From Streptomyces pactum (GTDB lineage Bacteria; Actinomycetota; Actinomycetes; Streptomycetales; Streptomycetaceae): a DNA stretch of 64,000 nucleotides. The notes below the pieces were generated by a model. It saw nothing but the letters and a program-made list of their open reading frames with translations. It did no database searches and was not told the origin of the DNA. The position numbers and the translations under genes were made by a program. Within the stretch, counting starts at the first letter, position 1. Every line of letters starts with the position of its first letter. Below are positions 1 through 8,897 of this stretch, in pieces. The stretch is from contig NZ_JACYXC010000001.1 in the NCBI RefSeq assembly GCF_016031615.1, positions 5,146,001 through 5,210,000 of the forward strand. The letters run 5' to 3'.

Positions 1-192
1 CTGCTCCGCCGGGCGGCGGGCGGGGAACTGGACGTCCCCGACCCCGAGACCGGGGCCCGCCAGTTCGTGGCGCTCGTGGTCCAGCAGGGACTGCACCGGT
101 CGATGTACGGCACCCGCGCGCTCACCGGGACGGAGGCCGCAGCCATCTGCGAAGAGGCCGCCGACCTGTTCGTCCGCGCCTACCGCAGGTGA
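1..192 (+). CDS. TetR-family regulator, C-terminal end only
   Basis: The window opens inside this gene; 63 residues are readable before the TGA. The helical sequence, with a run such as QQGLHRSMYG and an ending EEAADLFVRAYRR, looks like the ligand-binding C-terminal domain of a TetR/AcrR repressor (AefR-like type). The DNA-binding N-terminus lies outside the window, so the family call rests only on the tail. The stop is 20 bases before the start of the SARP-like gene on the same strand, so the two may be co-transcribed. Confidence 0.55.
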   Translation: MLRRAAGGELDVPDPETGARQFVALVVQQGLHRSMYGTRALTGTEAAAICEEAADLFVRAYRR

Positions 193-212
193 AGTGCGAG
201 GAGGTGGCAACC

Positions 213-1025
213 ATGTACGTGAACGTCCTGGGCCCGCTGACACTGCGTCACGACACCCGCTCCGCGGTACCGACGGCGATGAAGCCCCGGAAGGTGCTCG
301 CACTGCTGCTGCTCAACGAGGGCCGGGTGGTGCCCGCGGCGACCCTGATGGCCGAACTGTGGGGCGACCAGCCGCCGCGCACCGGCCCCACGACGCTCCA
401 GACCTACATCCTCCACCTGCGCAAGCTGCTCGCCTCGGCGCTGGCGGTGGCGCCCGCGGCGGTCGCCCGGGACATCCTCCAGACCCGGCCCGGCGGATAC
501 TGCTTCGTCCTGCGGTCCGGACAGCTCGACGTCCACCGCTACTACGACCTGGTCGCCGAGGCCGACTGCGCGCTGGACGCCGGCGACGAACGCACCGCCG
601 AGTCCGCCTTCCGCCGCGCCCTCGCCGTCTGGCAGGGGCCCGCCCTGGTGGACGTGGCGCACGGCCGCCACCTCCAGGCCGAGGTGGCCCGGCTGGAACA
701 GTCCCGGCTCACCGTCACCGAACGCAGCATCGAGACCCGGCTGCGGCTCGGCGGCCACCAGGAGGCCCTCAGCGACCTGGCCTCCCTGGTGGTGGAGCAC
801 CGCTTCCACGAGGGCATGCACGGCCAGTACATGCTCGCCCTGCACCGGTCCGGCCAGCGCACCCGGGCCCTCGCGGTCTACCAGCGGCTGCGGCTGACCA
901 TGGCCGAGGAGCTGGGGCTGGAACCGTCGGTGCGGCTCCAGCGCCTCCAGCAGGCGGTCCTGGTCTGCGACCCCCGGCTGGACCACGAGACGGGCGCCCC
1001 CGGCCGCGGACCGGTGGTGGCGTGA
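213..1025 (+). CDS. SARP-like (BTAD domain) transcriptional regulator
   Basis: A 270-residue protein with the two-part layout of small Streptomyces antibiotic regulatory proteins. The first about 95 residues are an OmpR-type winged helix (starts MYVNVLGPL; TTLQTYILHLRKLL is the recognition region). The bacterial transcriptional activation (BTAD) repeat domain follows, ending around RTRALAVYQRLRLTMAEELGLEPS. No ATPase or TPR extension is present, so it is a short SARP rather than an AfsR-type protein. I chose the ATG at 213 because GAGGAGG precedes it by about 8 bases and SARPs normally begin just before the VLGPL motif; an in-frame GTG at 189 overlaps the upstream stop. Its targets cannot be told from here, as no biosynthetic cluster is adjacent. 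Confidence 0.85.
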   Translation: MYVNVLGPLTLRHDTRSAVPTAMKPRKVLALLLLNEGRVVPAATLMAELWGDQPPRTGPTTLQTYILHLRKLLASALAVAPAAVARDILQTRPGGYCFVLRSGQLDVHRYYDLVAEADCALDAGDERTAESAFRRALAVWQGPALVDVAHGRHLQAEVARLEQSRLTVTERSIETRLRLGGHQEALSDLASLVVEHRFHEGMHGQYMLALHRSGQRTRALAVYQRLRLTMAEELGLEPSVRLQRLQQAVLVCDPRLDHETGAPGRGPVVA

Positions 1026-1052
1026 CGGCCGGGCCGCGCCCGGCCGCCGCCG

Positions 1053-1232
1053 CTACTCCTCGTCCTCGTCGTCCAGCCGCGCCAGCCAGGTGGCGAGCCG
1101 CTCGACGGGCACCTCGAAGTCCGGGTTGAGGTCCACGAAGGTGCGCAGCTGCTCGGCGAGCCACTCGAAGGTGATCTCCTCCTCGCCGCGCCGCTTCTCC
1201 AGCTCCTCGATGCCGCGGTCGGTGAAGTACAA
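1053..1232 (-). CDS. DUF6104 family small protein
   Basis: A 59-residue acidic protein beginning YFTDRGIEELEKRRGEEE and ending LATWLARLDDEDEE. This matches a small protein family conserved across Streptomyces, usually next to kgd as here. The start is taken as the TTG at 1232, which has GGAG eight bases upstream and gives the family's usual start just before YFTDRG. Function is unknown. Confidence 0.85.
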   Translation of the reverse strand: MYFTDRGIEELEKRRGEEEITFEWLAEQLRTFVDLNPDFEVPVERLATWLARLDDEDEE

Positions 1233-1453
1233 GGGGATCTCCAGGGGACGCAGGGACCGTACGGCTCCAGGATAGGACGCGCTCCGGGGGCACCGGACGC
1301 CCCGCCCGCACCCCGGCGCACCGCCGCGGGAGGCCGCCGTCGGCGGTGGGACCGGCCACCTGTGGCGGGACGACCGCCACCGCGAACGGCCGCCACTGCC
1401 GCGCGTACGGCCCCCGCCGGCGCGGAGCCACAGGGGCCGCGCCGCCGGGGATG

Positions 1454-1496
1454 CCGGAAGGCCCGGCCCCGCGTGGTGCGGGACCGGGCCTTCCGG
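1454..1496 (-). terminator. Intrinsic terminator downstream of kgd
   Basis: A near-perfect inverted repeat with outer arms CCGGAAGGCCCGG and CCGGGCCTTCCGG and a GC-rich core with a GTGGT loop. It lies about 65 bases past the kgd stop on the minus strand and between convergent neighbours. No U-tract follows, as is common in Streptomyces. Confidence 0.7.
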
Positions 1497-1561
1497 TCGG
1501 GTCCGGGAACCCCGGGCCGGCCGTATCGGCCGTGTCGGGGCTCCCGGCGGGGTCAGCGGTC

Positions 1562-4500
1562 TCAGATGTCGAAGACCTCGTTGACCAGCGCCTGCTGCTC
1601 GGCCTGGTGGCGCTTGTTGGAGCCCACCGCGGGCGACGAGGAGTGCGGGCGGGAGACCCGCACCAGCCGGTCGCGGGCCGGGACGTCCGCGCCGACCGCC
1701 AGGTCGAGGTGGTCGATCAGGTTGAGCGCGATGAATGGCCAGGCACCCTGGTTGGCCGGCTCCTCCTGCGCCCACACGATCTTCTCCACACCGGCGTACT
1801 TGGCCAGCTCGGCCTGGAGCTCGGCACCCGGCAGCGGGTACAGGCGCTCCAGCCGGACGATCGCGGTGTCCAGCGCGCCGCGCTTGTCCCGCTCGGCGTC
1901 CAGGTCGTAGTACACCTTGCCGGAGGTGAAGACGACCTTGCGCACCGCGGCCGGGTCGACCTTCTGGTCACCGATGACCGGCCGGAACGCGCCGTTGGTG
2001 AACTCCTCCGCCTTCGACGCCGCCGCCTTCAGCCGGAGCATCGACTTCGGGGTGAAGACGATCAGCGGCTTGTGGTGCGGGTTGTGGACCTGCCAGCGCA
2101 GCAGGTGGAAGTAGTTCGACGGCAGGGTCGGCATCGCGACCGTCATGTTGTTCTGCGCGCACAGCTGCAGGAACCGCTCGATCCGGGCGGAGGAGTGGTC
2201 CGGGCCCTGGCCCTCGTAGCCGTGCGGCAGCAGCAGCGTGACGCCGGAGGTCTGGCCCCACTTCTGCTCGGCCGAGGAGATGAACTCGTCCACCACGGTC
2301 TGCGCGCCGTTGGCGAAGTCGCCGAACTGCGCCTCCCACATCACCAGCGCGTCCGGGCGGGCCAGCGAGTAGCCGTACTCGAAGCCCATCGCCGCGTACT
2401 CGCTCAGCAGCGAGTCGTAGACGTTGTAGCGCGCCTGGTCCTCGGAGAGGTAGAGCAGCGGGGTGTAGTCCTCGCCGGTCTCCCGGTCCACCAGCACCGC
2501 GTGGCGCTGGCCGAAGGTGCCGCGGCGGGAGTCCTGGCCGGCCAGCCGGACCGGGGTGCCCTCCATCAGCAGCGAGCCGATGGCCAGGGTCTCGCCCATG
2601 CCCCAGTCGATGGTGCCGTCCTCGATCATCGCCGCCCGCCGCTGCAGCTGCGGCAGCAGACGCGGGTGCACGGTGACCCGCTCGGGGATGTTGACCTGGG
2701 ACTCGGCGATCCGCTTGATCACTTCCTGGCTGACCGCGGTGTTCACCGCGACCGGGAACTCCGCCTGCGGCTCGGACACCGGGGCCGGCAGCGGCTGCGA
2801 GGTGGCCTCGCGGACCTCCGCGAACACCTTCTCCAGCTGGCCCTGGAAGTCCTGCAGCGCCTGCTCGGCCTCCTCCAGCGTGATGTCGCCGCGACCGATC
2901 AGCGACTCGGTGTACAGCTTGCGCACCGAGCGCTTCTTGTCGATCAGGTCGTACATCAGCGGCTGGGTGAAACCGGGGTTGTCGGTCTCGTTGTGACCGC
3001 GGCGGCGGTAGCAGATCAGGTCGATGACGACGTCCTTGTTGAACGCCTGGCGGAACTCGAAGGCCAGCCGCGCGACGCGGACCACGGCCTCCGGGTCGTC
3101 ACCGTTCACGTGGAAGATCGGCGCCTCGATCATGCGGGCCACGTCGGTGGCGTACATCGAGGAGCGGGACGCCGCCGGGGCGGCGGTGAAGCCGACCTGG
3201 TTGTTGATCACGATGTGCACGGTGCCGCCGGTGCGGTAGCCGCGCAGCTGCGACATGTTCAGCGTCTCGGCGACCACGCCCTGGCCGGCGAAGGCCGCGT
3301 CGCCGTGGAGGGCGACCGGCAGCACGGTGAAGTCCGTGCCCGCCTTGCCGATGATGTCCTGCTTGGCGCGGACCACGCCCTCCAGGACCGGGTCCACCGC
3401 CTCCAGGTGGGAGGGGTTGGCGGTGAGCGAGACCTTGATCTGCTCGCCGTCCAGGCCGGTGAAGGTGCCCTCGGCGCCCAGGTGGTACTTCACGTCGCCG
3501 GAGCCGTGCATCGACTTCGGGTCGAGGTTGCCCTCGAACTCGCGGAAGATCTGCGCGTACGACTTGCCGACGATGTTGGCCAGCACGTTGAGGCGGCCAC
3601 GGTGCGCCATGCCGATGACGACCTCGTCCAGGCGCGACTCGGCCGCCGCGTCCAGCACCGCGTCCAGCAGCGGGATGACGGACTCGCCGCCCTCCAGCGA
3701 GAAGCGCTTCTGGCCGACGTACTTGGTCTGCAGGAAGGTCTCGAACGCCTCGGCCGCGTTGAGCCGGCGCAGGATCCGCAGCTGCTCCTCGCGCTCCGGC
3801 TTGGTGTGCGGGCGCTCCACCCGGTCCTGGATCCACTTGCGCTGCTTGGGGTCCTGGATGTGCATGAACTCGATGCCGGTGGTGCGGCAGTACGAGTCGC
3901 GCAGCACGCCCAGGATGTCGCGCAGCTTCATCATCGACTTGCCGGCGAAGCCGCCGACCGCGAACTCGCGCTCCAGGTCCCACAGGGTGAGGCCGTGCTC
4001 GACGATGTCCAGGTCGGGGTGCTTGCGCTGGCGGTACTCCAGCGGGTCGGTGTCGGCCATGACGTGGCCGCGGACCCGGTAGGAGTGGATCAGGTCGAAG
4101 ACCCGCGCCGCCTTGGTGACGTCGTCGTCGTGGCTGACGTCGATGTCCCGCAGCCAGCGGACCGGCTCGTACGGGATGCGCAGGGCCTCGAAGACGTCGT
4201 CGTAGAAGTTGTCCTCGCCCAGCAGCAGGTTCGACACGATCCGCAGGAACTCGCCGGAGGCGGCGCCCTGGATCACCCGGTGGTCGTAGGTCGAGGTCAG
4301 CGTCATGACCTTGGAGATGCCCAGCTTGTTGAGCGTGTCCTGGGAGGTGCCCTGGAACTCCGCCGGGTACTCCATGGCGCCCACGCCCATGATCACCGAC
4401 TGGCCCGGCATCAGGCGGGGCACCGAGTGCACGGTGCCGATGCCGCCCGGGTTGGTCAGCGAGACCGTGACGCCGGTGAAGTCGTCCATGGTGAGCTTGT

Positions 4501-5360
4501 TGGCCCGGGCGCGGCGGACGATGTCCTCGTAGGCCTGCCAGAACTCGAAGAAGTCGAGCGTCTCGGCCTTCTTGATCGCCGCGACGACCAGCTGCCGGTC
4601 ACCGTTGGGCTTCACCAGGTCGATGGCGAGGCCGAGGTTGACGTGCGGCGGCTTGACCAGGGTCGGCTTGCCGTCCTTCTCCGCGAAGGACCAGTTCATC
4701 GACGGCATCGCCTTGATCGCCCGCACCATGGCGTAGCCGATGAGGTGGGTGAAGGAGACCTTCCCGCCCCGGGCCCGCTTGAGGTGGTTGTTGATGACGA
4801 TCCGGTTGTCGAACAGCAGCTTCACCGGGACCGCGCGGACCGAGGTGGCGGTCGGCAGCTCCAGCGAGGCGTTCATGTTCTTGGCGACCGCGGCGGACGG
4901 GCCGCGCAGCGTCACGAACTCCGGGGCGGTGGGTGCGGAGGCCGGCTCGACCGCCTTGGCGGTCGGCGGCTTGGCGGCCGGCACCGGCTTGGCGGCGGCG
5001 GGCTTCGGAGCCGGGGCCGGGGCGGCGGGACGCCTGCGCGGCGGGCTTCGGGGCCGGCGCCGGGGCCGCCGGGGGCTGCGCGGCGGCGGGCTTCGGGGCC
5101 GGGGCCGCCGGAGCGGCCGGCGCCGGGCTTCCGCTCACCGGCTGCTGCGGGGAGGCCCCGGCGGAGCCGGTGTCCTTGCCCGGCTGGTAGTCGGCGAAGA
5201 AGTCCCACCAGGCTCGGTCGACCGAGTTCGGGTCCTGGAGGTACTGCTGGTAGATCTCGTCGACGAGCCACTCATTGGCACCGAACGCGGCGGCAGGGTT
5301 CTTCCCCTGCCCGTCCTGGTCGGTCGAGACGCTCGAACTGTTGGGGGACTGTGGCGACAC
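1562..5360 (-). CDS. kgd: Multifunctional 2-oxoglutarate dehydrogenase E1/E2 (Kgd), apparent frameshift
   Basis: Encodes the actinobacterial 2-oxoglutarate dehydrogenase/decarboxylase fusion of the TCA cycle. From the N-terminus: the E1 lead segment (EWLVDEIYQQYLQDP), an Ala/Pro-rich linker, an E2-like acyltransferase domain with the STYDHRVIQGA active-site motif, then the thiamine-diphosphate E1 domain (MHGSGDVKYHLG, LHGDAAFAGQGVV) to the C-terminus VNEVFDI. I place the start at the GTG at 5360 (VSPQSPNSS), with an AG-rich site upstream. The reading frame breaks at about base 5030 inside the linker: from 5360 the frame reads KPAAQA and then nonsense, while the frame used from 4984 down to 1562 only makes sense after skipping one base there. 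Removing that base gives about 1,266 residues, the usual family length. A sequencing error in GC-rich repeat DNA is the likeliest explanation, because every downstream motif is intact. Confidence 0.9.
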
Positions 5361-5587
5361 GGCGGCAACCGCCCTCTTCCGCTTCCTTAGGTGGTGGACA
5401 GCGGGAATAAAGGCTACGCCTTCCCACACCTTACGTGCAGGTCGCACTGGTCAACGTCGCGCACATCACATTGATCGACGGGTTTTAAGTCGTGACGTGG
5501 CGGGAAACACCCGTGGTTTTCCCTGCGCGAGGAGACAGTCGAGCCGTGCCCACATGCCCGCATGTGTGCTTCCGTCACGACCCTACG

Positions 5588-6697
5588 TCAACCGGCGTCC
5601 CGAAGGGTCCCCGGAAGGCTGACCTGGATCCGGCAGCCCCGCGGCGATTCGGCCACCCGGATGCGACCGCCGTGCAGATCCACCGCCCACCGGGCGATCG
5701 CCAGCCCCAGTCCGGTCCCGCCGTCACCGCTCGGCCCCTGCGGGGTGGGGCCGCCCCGGTTGAACCGTTCGAAGACCCGGTACCGCTCCGCCTCCGGGAT
5801 GCCCGGCCCCTCGTCCAGCACTTCCAGCTCCAGGCTCTGCGGCCCCTCGCCGCGCCGGGCGCGCACCGTGACCCGGCCGTGCTGGGGGCTGTGCTTCATC
5901 GCGTTGTCCACCAGGTTGGCGACCACCTGGTGCAGCCGCTCGGCGTCCGCGTGCGCGGTCAGGTCCGAGGGGAAGACGTCCAGGTTGAGGTGGACGTCCT
6001 TGCGCGCCCGGGCGCCCGTCCGGGCCCTGGGGGCGGCGTCGCGGGCCATGCTCGCCTCCTTGAGGATGCCGGCCAGGTAGGGCCACACCTCGAAGCGCCG
6101 GGCGTGCAGCGGGACCACGCCGTTGTCCAGCCGGGACAGGTCCAGCAGCTGCTCCACCAGCCGGCCCAGCCGCTCGGTCTGCCGCAGCGCCACCCGCATG
6201 GTCTCCGGGTCGGCCTCCGAGACGCCGTCCACCACGTTCTCCAGCACCGCCCGCAGCGCCGCGATCGGCGTGCGCAGCTCGTGCGAGACGTTCGCCACCA
6301 GCTCCTTGCGGTGGGTGTCCACCGCCTCCAGGTCCTCGGCCATCCGGTTGAACGCGGTGGCCAGCTCCCCGAACTCGTCCCGCCGCTCGGCCGCCCGCAC
6401 CCGCCGGGTGTAGTCCCCGTTCGCCATCGCCTGGGTGACCTCGGTCATCTCGTCCAGCGGCGCCGACAGGCCGTGCGCCACGAACTGCGTGATCAGCAGC
6501 GAGGCGATGATCGAGAAGATGGTGATGATGCGCAGCTCGGTGTCGGAGCGGGCGGCCACGAACACCAGCAGGGTGGTGATGATCACCGAACCGATGACCA
6601 GCGCCCCCAGCGCGGCCTTCATCGAGCGGTACGGGTCGATCGGCCGCAGCGCCTCCCACAGTCGGCTCCACAGCTCCCGGCCCGGCACCGCCCTCAT
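5588..6697 (-). CDS. Two-component sensor histidine kinase
   Basis: A 369-residue inner-membrane kinase. Two closely spaced hydrophobic segments near residues 27-70 are followed by a HAMP domain (PLDEMTEVTQAMANGDYTRR), a HisKA dimerisation domain with the phospho-accepting His in NVSHELRTP, and a HATPase domain with N box (VVNLVDNAMKHSP-like), DEGPGIP and GTGLGLAIA motifs. There is almost no extracytoplasmic loop, so it may sense within the membrane or through its partner. Its ATG overlaps the stop of the upstream response regulator by 4 bases (ATGA), which implies translational coupling. The pair lies next to kgd, the same arrangement as in Streptomyces coelicolor as I recall it. Confidence 0.9.
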   Translation of the reverse strand: MRAVPGRELWSRLWEALRPIDPYRSMKAALGALVIGSVIITTLLVFVAARSDTELRIITIFSIIASLLITQFVAHGLSAPLDEMTEVTQAMANGDYTRRVRAAERRDEFGELATAFNRMAEDLEAVDTHRKELVANVSHELRTPIAALRAVLENVVDGVSEADPETMRVALRQTERLGRLVEQLLDLSRLDNGVVPLHARRFEVWPYLAGILKEASMARDAAPRARTGARARKDVHLNLDVFPSDLTAHADAERLHQVVANLVDNAMKHSPQHGRVTVRARRGEGPQSLELEVLDEGPGIPEAERYRVFERFNRGGPTPQGPSGDGGTGLGLAIARWAVDLHGGRIRVAESPRGCRIQVSLPGTLRDAG

Positions 6698-7434
6698 GCC
6701 GCCGGTGTCTCCAGGGCGTAGCCGACGCCGTGCACGGTGCGGATGCGCTCCGCCCCGATCTTCCGGCGCAGGGCCTTGATGTGGCTGTCCACCGTCCGGG
6801 TGCCGGAGGCGTCGGCCCAGTCCCACACCTCGGCGAGCAGCTGCTCCCGGGAGAGCACCGCCCGCGGGGTGTTGGCCAGGCACACCAGCAGGTCGAACTC
6901 GGTGGGGGTGAGGTGGACATCGTTGCCACGGACCCGCACCCGCCGCTGCGCGTGGTCGATCTCCAGCTCGCCCAGCCGCAGGATGCCGCTGCGCGGCGTG
7001 TGCGCGGCGAGCGCGGCCCGCTCCACCCGGCGCAGCAGCACGTGGACCCGGGCGGCCAGCTCCCGCATGGAGAACGGCTTGGTCATGTAGTCGTCGGCGC
7101 CGACGCCCAGGCCCACCAGCATGTCGGTCTCGTCGTCGCGCGCGGTGAGCATCAGCACCGGCACCGGCCGCCGGGCCTGCACCCGGCGGCACACCTCCAG
7201 CCCGTCGAAGCCGGGCAGCATCACGTCCAGGACCAGCAGGTCCGGCTGCCACGCCTCGGCGGTGTCCACCGCGGCCGGGCCGTCCCCGGCGGTCTGCACC
7301 TGGAAGCCCTCCGCACGCAGCCGGGCCGCGATGGCGTCCACGATGGTCGGGTCGTCCTCGACCACCAGGACCCGGCGCTGTGCTCCGGGCGTGGTCGCGG
7401 CGGCGCCGTTGTGGGTGGTGTGAGTCTGCTCCAT
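6694..7434 (-). CDS. OmpR-family response regulator
   Basis: A 246-residue regulator. The receiver domain (residues about 20-130) has the acidic pair in VVEDD, the phospho-accepting Asp in LVLDVMLPG, the Thr in LTAR and the Lys in TKPF. A winged-helix output domain follows with LTPTEFDLLVCLA and RTVDSHIKALRRKIG. The ATG at 7434 (MEQTHTTHNG) is preceded by a purine-rich stretch. It is the first gene of an operon with the histidine kinase. No target operator was recognised. Confidence 0.92.
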   Translation of the reverse strand: MEQTHTTHNGAAATTPGAQRRVLVVEDDPTIVDAIAARLRAEGFQVQTAGDGPAAVDTAEAWQPDLLVLDVMLPGFDGLEVCRRVQARRPVPVLMLTARDDETDMLVGLGVGADDYMTKPFSMRELAARVHVLLRRVERAALAAHTPRSGILRLGELEIDHAQRRVRVRGNDVHLTPTEFDLLVCLANTPRAVLSREQLLAEVWDWADASGTRTVDSHIKALRRKIGAERIRTVHGVGYALETPAA

Positions 7435-7559
7435 ACGCCCGCCCCTGCGTCGTTCCTTCAACCCGGGTCCCGTGCCCGGCGACCCGCGGTCCCGTGCCTG
7501 GTCGTTGTGCCCGGCCGCACTCGTAGGCAAGCAGCGTAAAGCCACCGTGTGTAGCTCGG

Positions 7560-8267
7560 CTACGCACCCCGAGTCGCGAGGTGGACCACGTCCGGGACAC
7601 CCCGGGCAACGGCGATCTCTTCGGTCCGTACGCCCGTGAACCCGGCATTACGGAGGGCCTCCTCGAACGCCGCGGAGGGCTGCGCGGACCACACCGCGAG
7701 GACCCCGCCGGGGGTCAGCCGGGCCGCGCAGGCGGCCAGCCCGGCGGGGGAGTACAGGCCCTCGTTGTCCTCGGTCACGGTCCACTCCGGCCCGTTGTCG
7801 ATGTCCAGGCAGAGCGCGTCGTACCGGGTGCCGGGGGCACGAAGATGGCCGACCAGGTCGGCGGCGATCAGCTCGGTCCGCGGGTCGGCGAGGGCGCCGG
7901 CGGAGATCTCGGCCAGCGGGCCGGCGCGGTGCCAGTCGATGACCGCGGACTCCCGTTCCACCACGGAGATCCGGCCCCAGCGGGGCTCCGCGGCGGCCTC
8001 CGCCAGCGAGAAGCCGACGCCCAGTCCGCCGATGAGCAGGGCGGGCGCGGTGCGGTCGGCGGGCAGCGCGCCGAGCGCCGCCCGGACCAGCAGCCGCTCG
8101 GAGCGGCCGTCGGAGGTGTCCATCAGAAAGCAGCCGTTGGCGATGATCTCGTACACCGCGGGACGGGTGCCGCGCCGCCGCAGCACGACCTCGCCGAAGG
8201 GCCCGTCCCGGCGGTCCAGGACCACCGGCGGGAGGTCGGCGGCGGTGTCGTGCAGCGGCGGGTGCAT
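7560..8267 (-). CDS. Spermidine-synthase-like SAM-fold protein
   Basis: A 235-residue cytosolic protein with a class I methyltransferase-type Rossmann fold: ALLIGGLGVGFSLAEA as the nucleotide-binding motif I, ISVVERESAVIDWH as motif II, and YDALCLDIDNGPEW as the acidic motif. This pattern matches the spermidine synthase-related proteins common in Streptomyces. Without the full active-site Asp set it may be a methyltransferase or a catalytically altered paralogue, so no substrate is given. The start at ATG 8267 has GGAGG seven bases upstream. It is divergent from lon. Confidence 0.75.
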   Translation of the reverse strand: MHPPLHDTAADLPPVVLDRRDGPFGEVVLRRRGTRPAVYEIIANGCFLMDTSDGRSERLLVRAALGALPADRTAPALLIGGLGVGFSLAEAAAEPRWGRISVVERESAVIDWHRAGPLAEISAGALADPRTELIAADLVGHLRAPGTRYDALCLDIDNGPEWTVTEDNEGLYSPAGLAACAARLTPGGVLAVWSAQPSAAFEEALRNAGFTGVRTEEIAVARGVPDVVHLATRGA

Positions 8268-8855
8268 GGGGGGCCTCCAGGCGGCGTTGCGGGCGACGAA
8301 CAAGACGGTACGGGGGTTGTACGAAGTGAGGGAAATCACACCGTAAACCGTCGGGCGGGGGTGGCTCCGTGGCCGGTTCCGATCATGCCGGGGGCCGGCG
8401 GCCGCCTCCGGAACCGGGGAGCGTACCGGGGACCGGCGGCCGGTGCCGGGGGATTTCGGCGGGCGGCGCCGCGGGCGGCTCGGTGGGGGGTCCGGTGGGG
8501 CTGGAGGGGGTCCGGTCGGGCTCGGAGGGGGCACGGAGGGGGCGCCGGAGGGGGTTCTGGCTGCCGGGCGGAGGGGCTCGCGGGAGCGTGAAGGGGGGTG
8601 CGGGAGCGCAAGGGAGCGCTGGTGGAGGGATCCGCGCCCGGACCTCGCGTGCGCCGGTGCGGGGAGTGGGGCCGGGATGGGTCGCGGCGCGCGGGGTGTT
8701 CTGTCAGGGCCCGGCTCCGGGTCCGGGTCGGTGCCGGGTGTCGGGTCCGGGGCCGGCACCCGCCTCCGAGGGCTTCTCCCGAGCCCCGGCTGAGGGGTAT
8801 GGAGGCGTTCGCTGTGGGCGAACAGAGGGTGGGGAACACCGAGAGGCGCAGAAGC
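8268..8855. other. Long intergenic region between the spermidine-synthase-like gene and lon
   Basis: About 590 bases without a supportable gene. The left part (8268-8350) is less GC-rich and should hold the divergent promoter. From about 8390 to 8790 the sequence is low-complexity G-rich DNA (GGGGGTCCGG-like runs) open in several frames by composition alone. No conserved protein or RNA motif was seen there. Confidence 0.6.
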
Positions 8856-8876
8856 ATTGAGTCGGTACAGCTCAAG
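8856..8876 (+). promoter_or_regulatory. HAIR element (HspR operator) upstream of lon
   Basis: The sequence reads ATTGAGT-N7-GCTCAAG. The HspR-associated inverted repeat has consensus CTTGAGT-N7-ACTCAAG, so spacing is exact and each half-site differs at one outer base. It ends 21 bases before the lon ATG. In Streptomyces, lon is an established HspR-repressed heat-shock gene, which supports the assignment. Confidence 0.85.
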
Positions 8877-8897
8877 TTGCTTGCCGAAGGGGAGACC

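Noticed and set aside
5020..5040. Programmed frameshifting in kgd
   Set aside because: No slippery heptamer or stimulatory structure is apparent, the family is not known to frameshift, and the site lies in repetitive linker DNA where errors are common.
1346..5410. A 1,354-codon plus-strand open frame opposite kgd
   Set aside because: It is the antisense shadow of kgd: repetitive Arg/Val/Leu/His composition, no family motif, and the opposite strand carries a clear enzyme.
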